DNA of 61,738 bases from Nocardia carnea (GTDB lineage Bacteria > Actinomycetota > Actinomycetes > Mycobacteriales > Mycobacteriaceae). This document shows positions 36,239 through 45,130 of the stretch, piece after piece. The position numbers and the translations under genes are program-made. Location: assembly GCF_029869215.1 (NCBI RefSeq), contig NZ_JARWPM010000180.1:1-61738 (forward strand), read 5' to 3'. Numbering within the stretch: the stretch's first letter is position 1; the number at the start of each line of letters is the position of its first letter. The notes beneath the pieces were generated by a model. It saw nothing but the letters and a program-made list of their open reading frames with translations. It made no database searches and was not told the DNA's origin.

Positions 36239-36460
36239 CCGGCGTGCTCACCGCTCGCCGGTCCGGACGGCACCGCGTAACCGGTGAGGGGTTACCCGGA
36301 ACGTCCCGAAACTCCGGCGCCGCTCCCGCCACCCCTCCAGGGAGCGGCGCCGGACCCGTATCTCCCCAACCCACACACCGGGACACGCGGCCGGCCACGA
36401 TCATCTCCGCGACAGCACTTTCCGAATGCCGCCGTCGGCTCGGTGTGGTTCGATCGCGAT

Positions 36461-36988
36461 GTGAACGGGCAAGGGGGACGCCCCGGGTGGCGTGCGGTTC
36501 TGAAGGTCGTCCTGATCCGCGGAGTGGCGGGATGTGCAGGACTGGCGCTGACACTCGCCGCGCTGTTCTTCCTTTCCGACCCGATCAACGTGATCGCGTA
36601 CTACCTGGGTCACGGCGAGGAGATACAGGTCGAGGTCATCGAAGGTGCGGGCGCCAATTCGCCGAAGCGCACCGAACCGGGTGAGGGTCGCGTGCTCGGG
36701 CAAGACCGAATCGTCGGCGTGTACGGAGTCACCGCCGGCGAAGTGGTCACCGCCCGCCCGCGGCTCCTCGATCTCGGGGCGGAGAAGATGAGATTCGTCT
36801 ACACCGACCATGCTTCGGTACTGCCCGGGCTCCTATCGATATTCGGCTGCCTCGTACTGGGCCTTCCGGGCTTGCTGTTCCTACTCGTCGGCTTCGGCAC
36901 GAAATCCCTGTTCGAGAAGGCCACCCCGGTGCTTCAGCGGTTCAACGACCGGATGGCGCAGCGGGCATCCCGGAAGCACACCGGATAG
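36461..36988 (+). CDS. Small two-span membrane protein
   Basis: A protein of about 175 residues with a hydrophobic segment near residues 16-36 (GVAGCAGLALTLAALFFLSD) and a second near 124-147 (SIFGCLVLGLPGLLFLLVGF). An extracytoplasmic beta-rich loop lies between (VIEGAGANSPKRTEPGEG; VYGVTAGEVVTARP). I do not recognise the family. GTG 36461 is chosen as the last good start before the first span; it lacks a ribosome site, and the start could lie upstream to 36284. The C-terminus is basic. Confidence 0.5.
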   Translation: MNGQGGRPGWRAVLKVVLIRGVAGCAGLALTLAALFFLSDPINVIAYYLGHGEEIQVEVIEGAGANSPKRTEPGEGRVLGQDRIVGVYGVTAGEVVTARPRLLDLGAEKMRFVYTDHASVLPGLLSIFGCLVLGLPGLLFLLVGFGTKSLFEKATPVLQRFNDRMAQRASRKHTG

Positions 36989-37035
36989 AGATCGGCACGA
37001 GTAGACGTGGGTTCACCCGACGTACCGTTGGGGAT

Positions 37036-38004
37036 GTGTCTGTATCGCCACGGCAACCGTTCCCGGAAATCGAGCCCTACGCGTCCGGGCTGCTGGATGC
37101 CGGTGACGGCAACCAGATCTACTGGGAAACCAGCGGGAACCCACAGGGCCGGCCTGCCCTGGTGGTGCACGGCGGCCCCGGCGCCGGCGGCGGGCGGGGC
37201 GGGCGGCGGACATTCGACCCGGACGTTTTCCGGATCGTGCTGTTCGATCAGCGCGGATGCGGGGAGAGCCGGCCGCATGCATCCGACCCCGCGGTCGATA
37301 TGGCGCACAACACCACCGAACACCTGCTGGCCGATATGGAATTGCTGCGCGAGCAGCTCGGTATCGAACAATGGCTGCTCTTCGGGGGGTCGTGGGCGTC
37401 CACCCTCATCCTCGCCTACACCGAGCGTCACCCCGAGCGGGTCAGCGGGATCGTGCTGGTCGGCGTCACCATGACGCGGCCGCAGGAGATCGACTGGCTG
37501 TACCACGGGCTCCGGTTGCTGCTCCCGGTCGAATGGGAGCGGTTCCGCAACGGCGCGCCCGCCGCGGATCGGGGCGGCAATCTGGTGGAGGCGTATCGCC
37601 GGCTGATGGAGCACCGCGACCCGGCGGTCCGCGAGAAGGCCGCGCGTGAATGGTGCGCCTGGGAGGACGCGGTCATCGCACACGAACAGCTCGGTGCGCC
37701 AGGTCAATACAGCGCCCGGCCGGACGCCGCATTGTTGGCGTTCGTCCGCATCTGCACCCATTACTTCGCACACGCCGCGTGGCTCGAAGACGGCCGGCTA
37801 CTGCGCGACGCACACCGGCTCGCCGGAATACCGGGCGTTCTCATCCACGGCCGCCTCGACCTGTCCGCACCTCTCCAGACCGCCTGGGAACTCGCCCGCG
37901 CCTGGCCGGACGCCGAACTCCGAGTCATCGACGACTCCGGCCACACCGGCAGCCCCGCCATGAAGACCGCTGTTTTGGAAGCGGTCGACCGATTCGCCCG
38001 TTGA
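37036..38004 (+). CDS. Prolyl iminopeptidase family alpha/beta hydrolase
   Basis: A 322-residue enzyme of the S33 peptidase family: VVHGGPGAGGG (oxyanion motif), FDQRGCGESRPHA, nucleophile elbow GGSWAST, acid in GRLDLSAP and histidine in DDSGHTG. The family removes N-terminal proline from peptides. The characteristic cap-domain Trp/Glu residues are present (WCAWEDAV). No signal peptide, so cytosolic. GTG 37036 follows TTGGGGAT. Monocistronic. Confidence 0.9.
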   Translation: MSVSPRQPFPEIEPYASGLLDAGDGNQIYWETSGNPQGRPALVVHGGPGAGGGRGGRRTFDPDVFRIVLFDQRGCGESRPHASDPAVDMAHNTTEHLLADMELLREQLGIEQWLLFGGSWASTLILAYTERHPERVSGIVLVGVTMTRPQEIDWLYHGLRLLLPVEWERFRNGAPAADRGGNLVEAYRRLMEHRDPAVREKAAREWCAWEDAVIAHEQLGAPGQYSARPDAALLAFVRICTHYFAHAAWLEDGRLLRDAHRLAGIPGVLIHGRLDLSAPLQTAWELARAWPDAELRVIDDSGHTGSPAMKTAVLEAVDRFAR

Positions 38005-38142
38005 CGTATCAGCGGACACAACCGCGTGCGGTTCCCCACCGTGATGGGTTCGCCCTGCTGTGGCGGTCTGCGCCACGCGACCATGCGGCGTTCACGCGGC
38101 CGGTTGGAACTGATCCCGCAGTGACTGTCGTAAGGTTCCGGA

Positions 38143-38767
38143 ATGGGGAGAAATCGTCGGCGGCTCCGCGCGCTATGGATCGCGGCGATACGAAGGTCTA
38201 CCACGTCGACGGTTCCGGGCAGGTGCGCACGGTCCTGGAAAACCTGGCCGCGCCGGGTGGCCTGCAACTCGACGGAACCACCCTGTACGTGCTCACCCGG
38301 CAGGACGGAAAATTGTGGCGGCTCGACACCACCACCGGCGAGTTCACCTGGCTGGCCGACTTCCCGGGCAACGGCTTGCTGCGGCTGGCCGACGGGGATT
38401 TCCTGACCACCGCATCCCGCTCGACGCGCCGGATCGCTGGTCCGTGGTCACCACCGTGCCGGGTCTGATCCCCGGACTCGACGACCTCACCACGAGCGGC
38501 ACCGGCGATATCTACGTAGCCGCGCACCTCCTCGGCACCATCCACCGCGTCGACCCGGATTCGGGCGCGACGTGCGCGGTTACCACGGAATTGCCGGTCG
38601 CCTGGTCCGGCCCGAGTTCGGTCCGCATCGCGCCGGACGGTGCCGGCTATGCGCTGTACACCACCTCGTTCGACGGCACCCTCCGCCGCCTGCGACCACC
38701 TCCGAACGTGGACCTCACACCGATCCACCGGGCTCCTGTCACGCAGGACCGAAAACCTCGTCGATAG
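38143..38767 (+). pseudogene. Decayed secreted SMP-30/gluconolactonase-like gene
   Basis: Three consecutive fragments in three frames make one protein. ATG 38143 gives a signal-peptide start (MGRNRRRLRALWIAA). From about 38193 another frame gives KVYHVDGSGQVRTVLENL, APGGLQLDGTTLYVLTRQDG and LADGDFLTTAS. From about 38415 a third gives DRWSVVTTVPGLIPGLDDL and GDIYVAAHLLGTIHRVD up to the stop at 38765. The repeated beta-propeller pattern is that of SMP-30-like proteins. At least two frameshifts or deletions disrupt it, unless sequencing errors are responsible. Confidence 0.65.
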
Positions 38768-38966
38768 TCGCCGCGGTGAGCATGCGGAGCGTCCACACCT
38801 CCAGTTCCTCGGTGTCCGCGGAGCGCACGCGTTCGACTGTCTCGGCCGGCAACACACCGAACTCGGCGGCCAACAATCGGAGCAGCATCCGGGTCTCACC
38901 TTCAACGCGGCCTTCCGCGCGGCCTTCCGCCCAGCCTGCCGAGCGGAGTCGTTCTGCTGCGGTCAC
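38739..38966 (-). CDS. Stand-alone Rpn C-terminal (RpnS-like) small protein
   Basis: A 75-residue protein starting at GTG 38966, with GAGGAGG 5 bases upstream. It is a close copy of the C-terminal domain of the full Rpn protein 0.2 kb away: AAERLR, an AEGRAEGR-type linker, LLRLLAAEFGVLPAE, then VRSADTEELEVWTLRMLTAA. Homology to the full gene stops a few codons upstream of the ribosome site, so only the internal reading frame survives. It could act as an antitoxin for the neighbouring Rpn protein or be a decaying duplicate. Confidence 0.6.
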   Translation of the reverse strand: MTAAERLRSAGWAEGRAEGRVEGETRMLLRLLAAEFGVLPAETVERVRSADTEELEVWTLRMLTAATIDEVFGPA

Positions 38967-39143
38967 AGCTACCTCCTCGGCTCGCGGACCGGGTCGTCGA
39001 CGAAGCGCCGCCGCATCGGCGTGATCAGTCTGCCGAGATTGCTCGACGGTGCACTCGGAGACTCGTGCGGTATCACACGGTGGGCCGCGACATGGTCGTC
39101 GACCTTGTAATCAAGTTTTCCCTGCCATAGCTGAGTTCGTAAG

Positions 39144-39458
39144 TCACTGCTCCGCGGGAAAATCTGCACTGCTGCGATCGGACCAGGCAAGTCCGAAGAC
39201 GTCGTTCAGAGTCGTTGCGGTGAGCACGCGGGGCGTCCACACCTCCAGTTCGGCTGTGTCCGCCGAGCGCACCAGGTCGACCAACTCGGCCGGCAGCGTG
39301 CCGAACTTGGCCGCCAACAGCGTGAGCAGTAGCCGGGCCTCCCCCTCGGCACGGCCCTCAGCACGGCCCTTGGCGAGACCCTTGGCGAGGCCTTCAGCGC
39401 GACCTTCAGCGCGACCTTCGGCGCGGCCCTGGGCGCGGAGTCGTTCCGCTGTGGTCAC
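39144..39458 (-). CDS. Predicted intragenic RpnS product
   Basis: Inside the Rpn gene, AAGGAGG (39470-39464) lies exactly 5 bases before an in-frame GTG at 39458. This predicts a separate 104-residue protein with the AEGR repeat linker and C-terminal domain but no nuclease core. Published enterobacterial Rpn genes encode such a short product, which binds and inhibits the full-length toxin. That the same spacing is kept in the fragment at 38966 supports real use of this start. Confidence 0.6.
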   Translation of the reverse strand: MTTAERLRAQGRAEGRAEGRAEGLAKGLAKGRAEGRAEGEARLLLTLLAAKFGTLPAELVDLVRSADTAELEVWTPRVLTATTLNDVFGLAWSDRSSADFPAEQ

Positions 39459-40211
39459 AGCTACCTCCTTGGCTCGCGGACCGAGTTGGTTCAAGAGGGC
39501 CTGCAGATCCTCGAGACCGGTGTCGCCCTCGAGAAAAATGTACTCGAACACCCGCCAGAGGTCATCCACGCTCAGCGCGCTCAGGTCGGCGAGGAAGGGT
39601 TGCAGGTCGTGACCGAGGTTCGGGTTCTTGGCGGTGATCTTGTGCAGGATCAGCACCAGCCGCGCCGGTGGGGTGAGATCGCGGGCCTGGATGGCGGCGA
39701 TATCGACCCGGGAGAGGTCATCGAGCAGAATTTCCAAACTCGGCAGGTGCTCGGCCAGCTCGGTGCGGGCCTCGTCGTCGATATCGATCAGCTCGGCCAA
39801 TTCGGTCGGATAGTTCCACCGCTCACCTTTGGGCCCGGAATACACGACGAGCGGAATGACCGCGGGCAGGGCCTTGCTCCTGGGGTGGGCGTCGAGGTGC
39901 TGAGTCCAAATCCCGAGCATGTAGCGCAGCATCCGCATCGGCATGAACCGGTCCGGGCCGGACTGGTGCTCGACGAGGATGTAGACGTAGGCCTCGTGAC
40001 CCGACAGACGGGTACGAAACAGTAGGTCGCTGTAGAGCGGGCGCAGATTCTGCTCGATGTAACTGCCCGGCTGCAACTCCAGGCAGCCGAAGTCGAGGCG
40101 GGTGATGATCGCTTTCGGCAGGTTGGCCCGCAACATCCCCGCGATCTCGGCCTTGCGGGAGTAGACCCCCTTGAACAGCCCATCATGAGGAGTCGATGAT
40201 TGGACGGCCAT
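39144..40211 (-). CDS. Rpn family nuclease (recombination-promoting nuclease/putative transposase)
   Basis: A 355-residue protein of the transposase_31/PD-(D/E)XK Rpn family: HDGLFKGVYS, D62 in YSDLLFRTRL and E81-x-Q83 in ILVEHQSGPD form the nuclease core, followed by RFMPMRMLRYML and WNYPTEL. Residues 262-289 are AEGR/AKGL four-residue repeats, then a C-terminal domain. Rpn proteins nick DNA and some restrict phages. ATG 40211 has no ribosome site, whereas codon 252 is preceded by a near-perfect one. The repeats are encoded by 12-base units and could slip in frame. Confidence 0.88.
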   Translation of the reverse strand: MAVQSSTPHDGLFKGVYSRKAEIAGMLRANLPKAIITRLDFGCLELQPGSYIEQNLRPLYSDLLFRTRLSGHEAYVYILVEHQSGPDRFMPMRMLRYMLGIWTQHLDAHPRSKALPAVIPLVVYSGPKGERWNYPTELAELIDIDDEARTELAEHLPSLEILLDDLSRVDIAAIQARDLTPPARLVLILHKITAKNPNLGHDLQPFLADLSALSVDDLWRVFEYIFLEGDTGLEDLQALLNQLGPRAKEVAVTTAERLRAQGRAEGRAEGRAEGLAKGLAKGRAEGRAEGEARLLLTLLAAKFGTLPAELVDLVRSADTAELEVWTPRVLTATTLNDVFGLAWSDRSSADFPAEQ

Positions 40212-40608
40212 CGGGCCAAACTAGCTGCGGGCATCGACAGATTCGGCATCGGAAACCGGCCGCGACGCAGGCACGCCATCCACGGCCTATGTGCGTCACG
40301 CCGAACGACAGCGACCCGGGACAGCCGTGGACCGCGGACCACCGAGGCATCGAGCTTCGGGTACCCGGTCTCCGGCTGCGCCGTGTCGGCGGTCTGCCCG
40401 GGTTCCGGCCATCGAGCGCTACACGCTCGACAGCGGCCGGAGCAACCGGTGGACAGTGGCCCCGTTCACTGGCACGATTTGCACCGAAAACCTACAGACC
40501 ATGCGGAGCCCGAGAACACCGGCGGTAGCCTCTGACGCCATGACCACGCACATGTTGCGAATTCGCTCCACTTCGCGTGTTCCAATCGGTGAAGGGAAGT
40601 GAACAGCC
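40212..40608. other. Divergent gap between rpn and the ABC ATPase gene
   Basis: About 400 bases with no credible gene. It must hold the promoters of both divergent units; no strong -10/-35 pair or operator stood out. Confidence 0.4.
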
Positions 40609-41682
40609 GTGGCCACGGTGACCTTTGATCGCGCCACCCGGCAGTATCCGGGTGCCAAGACGCCCGCCGTCGACCAACTGCAGCTGGAAATCGCCGATGG
40701 CGAGTTCCTGGTGCTGGTCGGCCCGTCGGGGTGCGGGAAGTCCACGTCGCTGCGGATGCTGGCCGGGCTCGAGGAGGTAACCGGTGGGCGGATCCTCATC
40801 GGTGACCGGGACGTCACGAGCACAGATCCCAAGGATCGCGATATCGCGATGGTTTTCCAGAACTACGCGCTGTACCCGCATATGACGGTGGCCGAGAACA
40901 TGGGCTTCGCGCTCAAACTGGCCAAGGTCAACAAGGACGAGAAGAACCGCCGGGTACGCGAGGCGGCCCGCCTGCTCGACCTGGAGCCGTTCCTGGACCG
41001 GCTGCCCAAGGCACTGTCCGGCGGGCAGCGGCAGCGGGTCGCGATGGGGCGGGCGATCGTGCGTGACCCGCAGGTGTTCCTGATGGACGAACCGCTGTCC
41101 AACCTGGACGCGAAACTGCGCGTGCAAACCCGCACCCAGATCGCGCAGTTGCAGCGCCGGCTGGCGACCACCACCGTCTACGTCACCCACGACCAGGTCG
41201 AGGCAATGACCATGGGCGATCGGGTGGCGGTGATGCGCGACGGCCTGTTGCAGCAGTGCGCTTCCCCGCGTGATCTCTACCGCGACCCGGCGAACGTTTT
41301 CGTCGCCGGGTTCATGGGTTCGCCGGCCATGAACATCTACACCCTTCCGGTGACCGATGGCGCGGTCCGGATCGGCGGCTACGCCCTGTCCCTGCCGCGG
41401 TCGGTCGCCGCGGAGGCGGGTAATTCCGTCACGGTCGGCATCCGCCCCGAGCACCTCGACACCGGTGATTCCGGTATCGAGATCGAGGTCGACGTGGTCG
41501 AGGAGCTCGGCTCCGATGCGTTCATCTACGGCCGCCCCGCCGACCACACCGAAGGTGTCGACACGATCGTGGCGCGCACCGATTGGCGCACCCCACCGGC
41601 CAAGGGCACCCGCGTGCGCCTCACGCCCGGCCCCGAAAGCGTCTACTTCTTCGGCGCCGACGACGGCCGTCGCCTGAACTAG
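40609..41682 (+). CDS. ugpC: Sugar ABC transporter ATP-binding protein (UgpC/MsmX/SugC-like)
   Basis: A 357-residue ATPase: Walker [12 protein letters not shown]-loop [14 protein letters not shown], signature [14 protein letters not shown], Walker [17 protein letters not shown] and switch His in [14 protein letters not shown], then a TOBE regulatory domain with VGIRPEHLD. Such ATPases power carbohydrate importers and are often shared among several. No permease is adjacent; the LpqY-SugA-SugB genes at 48.4-51.6 kb lack an ATPase, so this is a good candidate partner. GTG 40609 follows GAAGGGAAG. Confidence 0.92.
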   Translation: MATVTFDRATRQYPGAKTPAVDQLQLEIADGEFLVLVGPSGCGKSTSLRMLAGLEEVTGGRILIGDRDVTSTDPKDRDIAMVFQNYALYPHMTVAENMGFALKLAKVNKDEKNRRVREAARLLDLEPFLDRLPKALSGGQRQRVAMGRAIVRDPQVFLMDEPLSNLDAKLRVQTRTQIAQLQRRLATTTVYVTHDQVEAMTMGDRVAVMRDGLLQQCASPRDLYRDPANVFVAGFMGSPAMNIYTLPVTDGAVRIGGYALSLPRSVAAEAGNSVTVGIRPEHLDTGDSGIEIEVDVVEELGSDAFIYGRPADHTEGVDTIVARTDWRTPPAKGTRVRLTPGPESVYFFGADDGRRLN

Positions 41683-41782
41683 GCGAACGTCCTGCCCGGC
41701 ACCGATTCTCCGGCCGGAGCACGCAAGGCCAACCGGCGGCGGCGCGCCCGTTCCACGGCGTGCCGCTGGGTTGCCGGCCCAA

Positions 41783-42307
41783 TCAGCCGGGCGGATTCGC
41801 CCGGTCGGCACGACGGCTCCGCCGGTGGGCGCGCCATTCCTCGTTGAGGCGTACACCCAGTTCGTCGACGCCGATTTCCCGGCCCGATTCGCTGCGCACC
41901 TGCACTCGGACCGGGTCTCCGGTGGCCGCCTCGACCAGGTCGAGCGGTGGGGGGCCGGGCTGGAGGTAGGTGTTGCCCCATTGCATGAGGGCGAGGACCA
42001 CGGGGAGCAGATCACGCCCCTTGCGGGTGAGGACGTATTCGTGGCGGGTGCGTTTACCCTCCTCCCGGTAGGGCTGTTTGGTGAACAGGCCCGCTTCGGT
42101 GAGTTTGCGTAGCTGCCCGGAGACCGCCGCGTCGGTGAGACCGATCCGGGCGGCGAAACCGTCGAACCGGGTGGTGCCGTAGTAGGCCTCGCGCAGGATG
42201 AGGATCGCCGAACGGGTGCCCACCACATCCATGGCCAGCGCGATCGAGCACTGGTCCGGTTTCCACGAGTTCAGATCGGCCAAGGGGCCTTCCATCACGG
42301 CTGCCAT
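41783..42307 (-). CDS. HxlR family transcriptional regulator
   Basis: A 174-residue winged-helix regulator: CSIALAMDVVGTRSAILILREAYYGTTRFDGF is contiguous in the protein, covering the Cys-containing N-terminus and first helices. FAARIGLTDAAVSGQLRKLTEAGL (recognition helix), then RHEYVLTRKGRDLLPVVLALM (wing) follow. The C-terminal extension has an extra small domain (DLVEAATGDPVRVQV). It is divergent from the thiolase gene and probably regulates it through the inverted repeat between them. Confidence 0.88.
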   Translation of the reverse strand: MAAVMEGPLADLNSWKPDQCSIALAMDVVGTRSAILILREAYYGTTRFDGFAARIGLTDAAVSGQLRKLTEAGLFTKQPYREEGKRTRHEYVLTRKGRDLLPVVLALMQWGNTYLQPGPPPLDLVEAATGDPVRVQVRSESGREIGVDELGVRLNEEWRAHRRSRRADRANPPG

Positions 42308-42357
42308 CCACTCATTCTATCGACCCTGGCTTGCCTCAACTCATGTCAGCACCTACC

Positions 42358-42381
42358 CTGGCTTTAGATAACTTTAGCCAG
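42358..42381. promoter_or_regulatory. Inverted repeat between HxlR and thiolase genes
   Basis: CTGGCT (42358-42363) and AGCCAG (42376-42381) flank an AT-rich 12-base core in the short divergent gap, a good position for HxlR autoregulation. A second CCTGGCTT lies at about 42335. Confidence 0.4.
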
Positions 42382-42412
42382 AGCGGAGGCTCTGGCGACG
42401 GAAGGAATCACC

Positions 42413-43582
42413 ATGCGAGACGCAGTCATCGTCGATGCGGTCCGGACCCCGATCGGGCGGGGTAAACCGAGCGGAGCTCTGCATTCGGTCCATCCGGTGG
42501 ACCTCATGGCGCACAGCCTGCGCGCCCTCGTCGAACGCACCGGGATAGACCCCGCGCTGGTCGACGATGTGATCGGCGGGGTGGTCAGCCAGGTCGGCGA
42601 ACAGGGCGTGAACATGACCCGCCGGGCCGCGCTGGCCGCCGGCTTCCCGGAATCGGTACCCGCCACCACCGTCGACCGGCAGTGCGGCAGCAGTCAGCAG
42701 GCGGTGCATTTCGCGGCGCAGGGCGTGATCGCCGGCGCCTACGACATGGTGATCGCCACCGGGGTCGAATCCATGAGCCGGGTGCCGATGGGCTCGAGCG
42801 CGCGCGGCGCCGACGACATCTCCGGCGTGGGTTTCGCACAGCGCTACCCGGAAGGGCTGGTCCCGCAGGGCATCAGCGCCGAACTCATCGCCGCGAAATG
42901 GGGGATTTCGCGCACCGAACTCGACGAATTCTCCCTCGGCAGTCATGAGAAAGCTGCCCGCGCCACGAAGAACGGCCAGTTCACGGCCGAACTCGCACCC
43001 CTGGCCGGGCTGGAAACCGATGAGGGTATCCGCACCGGATCCACCCTCGATACGCTCGCTGCCCTGCGCCCGGCCTACTACGACGAAGCGATGGCCGAAC
43101 GCTTCCCGCAGATCGGCTGGAATATCACGGCCGCCTCCGCCAGCCAGATCAGCGACGGCAGCGCCGCCGTCCTGATCACCACCAGCGAACGAGCCCGCGA
43201 ACTCGGCCTCCGCCCGCTGGCCCGGCTGCACAGTTTCGCGGTGGCCGGCGACGATCCCCTGCTCATGCTCACCGCGGTGATCCCCGCGACCCGCAAGGTC
43301 CTCGACCGCGCCGGCCTCACCATCGCCGATATCGACCTGGTCGAGATCAACGAGGCCTTCGCGTCCGTGGTGTCGGCGTGGACCCGCGATACCGGCGCCG
43401 ACCCGGACCGCGTGAACGTCAACGGCGGTGCGATCGCCCTCGGCCACCCGCTCGGCGCCTCCGGAGCCCGGCTGATGACCACCCTCGTCCACGCCATGCA
43501 GGACCGCGGCGCCCGCTACGGGTTGCAAACCATGTGCGAGGCCGGCGGACTCGCCAACGCCACGATCCTCGAACGCCTCTGA
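42413..43582 (+). CDS. Acetyl-CoA acetyltransferase / thiolase
   Basis: A 389-residue thiolase: active-site Cys91 in VDRQCGSSQQAV, NEAF (asparagine/alanine motif), GHPLGASGAR with the catalytic His, and the second Cys in TMCEAGGLAN. It condenses or cleaves 3-ketoacyl-CoA. Similar enzymes serve fatty acid or steroid side-chain degradation; the pattern does not tell which. ATG 42413 has GAAGGAATC upstream. Controlled, probably, by the divergent HxlR regulator. Confidence 0.93.
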   Translation: MRDAVIVDAVRTPIGRGKPSGALHSVHPVDLMAHSLRALVERTGIDPALVDDVIGGVVSQVGEQGVNMTRRAALAAGFPESVPATTVDRQCGSSQQAVHFAAQGVIAGAYDMVIATGVESMSRVPMGSSARGADDISGVGFAQRYPEGLVPQGISAELIAAKWGISRTELDEFSLGSHEKAARATKNGQFTAELAPLAGLETDEGIRTGSTLDTLAALRPAYYDEAMAERFPQIGWNITAASASQISDGSAAVLITTSERARELGLRPLARLHSFAVAGDDPLLMLTAVIPATRKVLDRAGLTIADIDLVEINEAFASVVSAWTRDTGADPDRVNVNGGAIALGHPLGASGARLMTTLVHAMQDRGARYGLQTMCEAGGLANATILERL

Positions 43583-43742
43583 ATACCCGCGTTCACCGCG
43601 CAGGCCACTTCAGCGGCCCGAATTCCCGGCCGCCTCGATTCGGGGCAGCCGGGCATTCCGGCGCCCCCACCGGCCGACGGCGGTGGGTACCCGCACCGGT
43701 GCGACCCAGGCTGTTCCGGAGGTTCTGCCTGCGGGCCCACAC

Positions 43743-45020
43743 CTAGTCGACGGCCCCCGTCAGGGCACCCGCGGCCGCGTCGGCCATAGCCGCATATCCG
43801 GCAGGTCCGGGGTGCAGGTGGTCTCCGCTGTCGAAGCGCGCGGCGAGTGCGTCCGGGTCCGCCGGGTCGGCGACCGCGCGTTCGAAGTCCACGACGGCAT
43901 CGAATTCACCGGAACCGCGAATCCACGAGTTGACCGCGTCGCGGACTTTTTCACCGCGCTCGCTGTAATAGGGAGCTCCCCGGAACGGCAGCAAAGTGCC
44001 GCCGACGATCCGCAGACCACCCTCGCGCGCCATCCGGATCAGCAGACGGTACTCGGCTATCAACTGGTCGGCGGTGACCTCGGGATTCGGGCGCATCCAT
44101 GGTTCGTGCAGTTCACTTGCGCCGATATCGTTGATGCCCGAAAGCAGGATCACCGTGCCGATCCCGTCCTTGTCGAGCACATCCCGGCGGAACCGGGTGG
44201 CCGCGCGCTGGCCCACATACGCGGAATCGGAAACCACGCGATTCCCGCCGATGCCGGTGTTGAGCACGGCGCGCGGCCGGTCGGCCACGGCGAGCCGGTC
44301 GGCCAGCGCGTCCGGGTAGCGATTGTCCATATCGGGCCATGCCCCGGCGCCGTCGGTGAGGGAATCGCCGAAGACGACCACACCGTCGCGGTTCGGCGTA
44401 CCGGAGACCTCGACGCCGGTCAGGTAGTACCACGACCTGCTGGATTCGGTGAACGCCGCACCGTCGATATCGCCGCTGTGATCACCGATCGCCCGATACG
44501 TGGTGGTGTTACCGAGATAGTGGAAGGTCGCGGGGCCGGTGGGCCGGCCGAGATACAGCGTGACGGTGAGCGATTGCCGGGCGTTGACGGGATAGTCGAT
44601 GGCGTCGCCGGTGAGTTCGGCGCCCGGCGGGATCACCGCGCCCGGCGCGCCACCGAAGAACAGCGGGCGCACCGTCCCCGAACGGACCGCTGCCCCGTCG
44701 GCGGTGTGTGCGATGGTGGCCGCCGTGATCGGCAGCGGCCGATCACCGAAGAGGTTGGACAGGGTGATCCGTACGGATTCCCCGGCGAGGGTGGGGCGTA
44801 CGGTCTGGCGGATGGTGTGGCCGGCGAAGCCGGCCGCCGACCAATTCGGCCCGAGCACGTCACCGGCGGGGATCTGCGCAGCCGACCAGCTGTCGAGCCA
44901 GGTCTCGGTTCCCCTCGACTCGGCGGCACCGACGTACAACGCCGCACCGGAGACGGTGAGCAGGACGCCCAGCAGAGCCGAGAGCACGGTGGTGCGAACC
45001 TTCCGGATACTCATCGCCAT
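43743..45020 (-). CDS. Secreted SGNH/GDSL-family esterase
   Basis: A protein of about 425 residues with an N-terminal signal segment (TVLSALLGVLLTVSGAALYV). After a beta-sandwich-like region the SGNH blocks appear: VVFGDSLTDGAG (block I Ser), TGIGGNR (Gly block), LLSGINDIG (Asn block) and GDHLHPGPAGY (Asp-His pair). These form a Ser-Asp-His hydrolase, probably acting on lipid or acylated polysaccharide outside the cell. Either ATG 45020 or 45014 can use the AGAGGA upstream; 45014 has the better spacing. Confidence 0.88.
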   Translation of the reverse strand: MAMSIRKVRTTVLSALLGVLLTVSGAALYVGAAESRGTETWLDSWSAAQIPAGDVLGPNWSAAGFAGHTIRQTVRPTLAGESVRITLSNLFGDRPLPITAATIAHTADGAAVRSGTVRPLFFGGAPGAVIPPGAELTGDAIDYPVNARQSLTVTLYLGRPTGPATFHYLGNTTTYRAIGDHSGDIDGAAFTESSRSWYYLTGVEVSGTPNRDGVVVFGDSLTDGAGAWPDMDNRYPDALADRLAVADRPRAVLNTGIGGNRVVSDSAYVGQRAATRFRRDVLDKDGIGTVILLSGINDIGASELHEPWMRPNPEVTADQLIAEYRLLIRMAREGGLRIVGGTLLPFRGAPYYSERGEKVRDAVNSWIRGSGEFDAVVDFERAVADPADPDALAARFDSGDHLHPGPAGYAAMADAAAGALTGAVD

Positions 45021-45130
45021 CTTCCTCTCGAACTCCCGTTCCTGGGTCGATATCGACATCCTCTCCGCTGCGGTCCCCGCAATCCGCAGCTCCGGCCGGC
45101 CGCCGGACAGCGGGCGGCCACCCTACTAAC

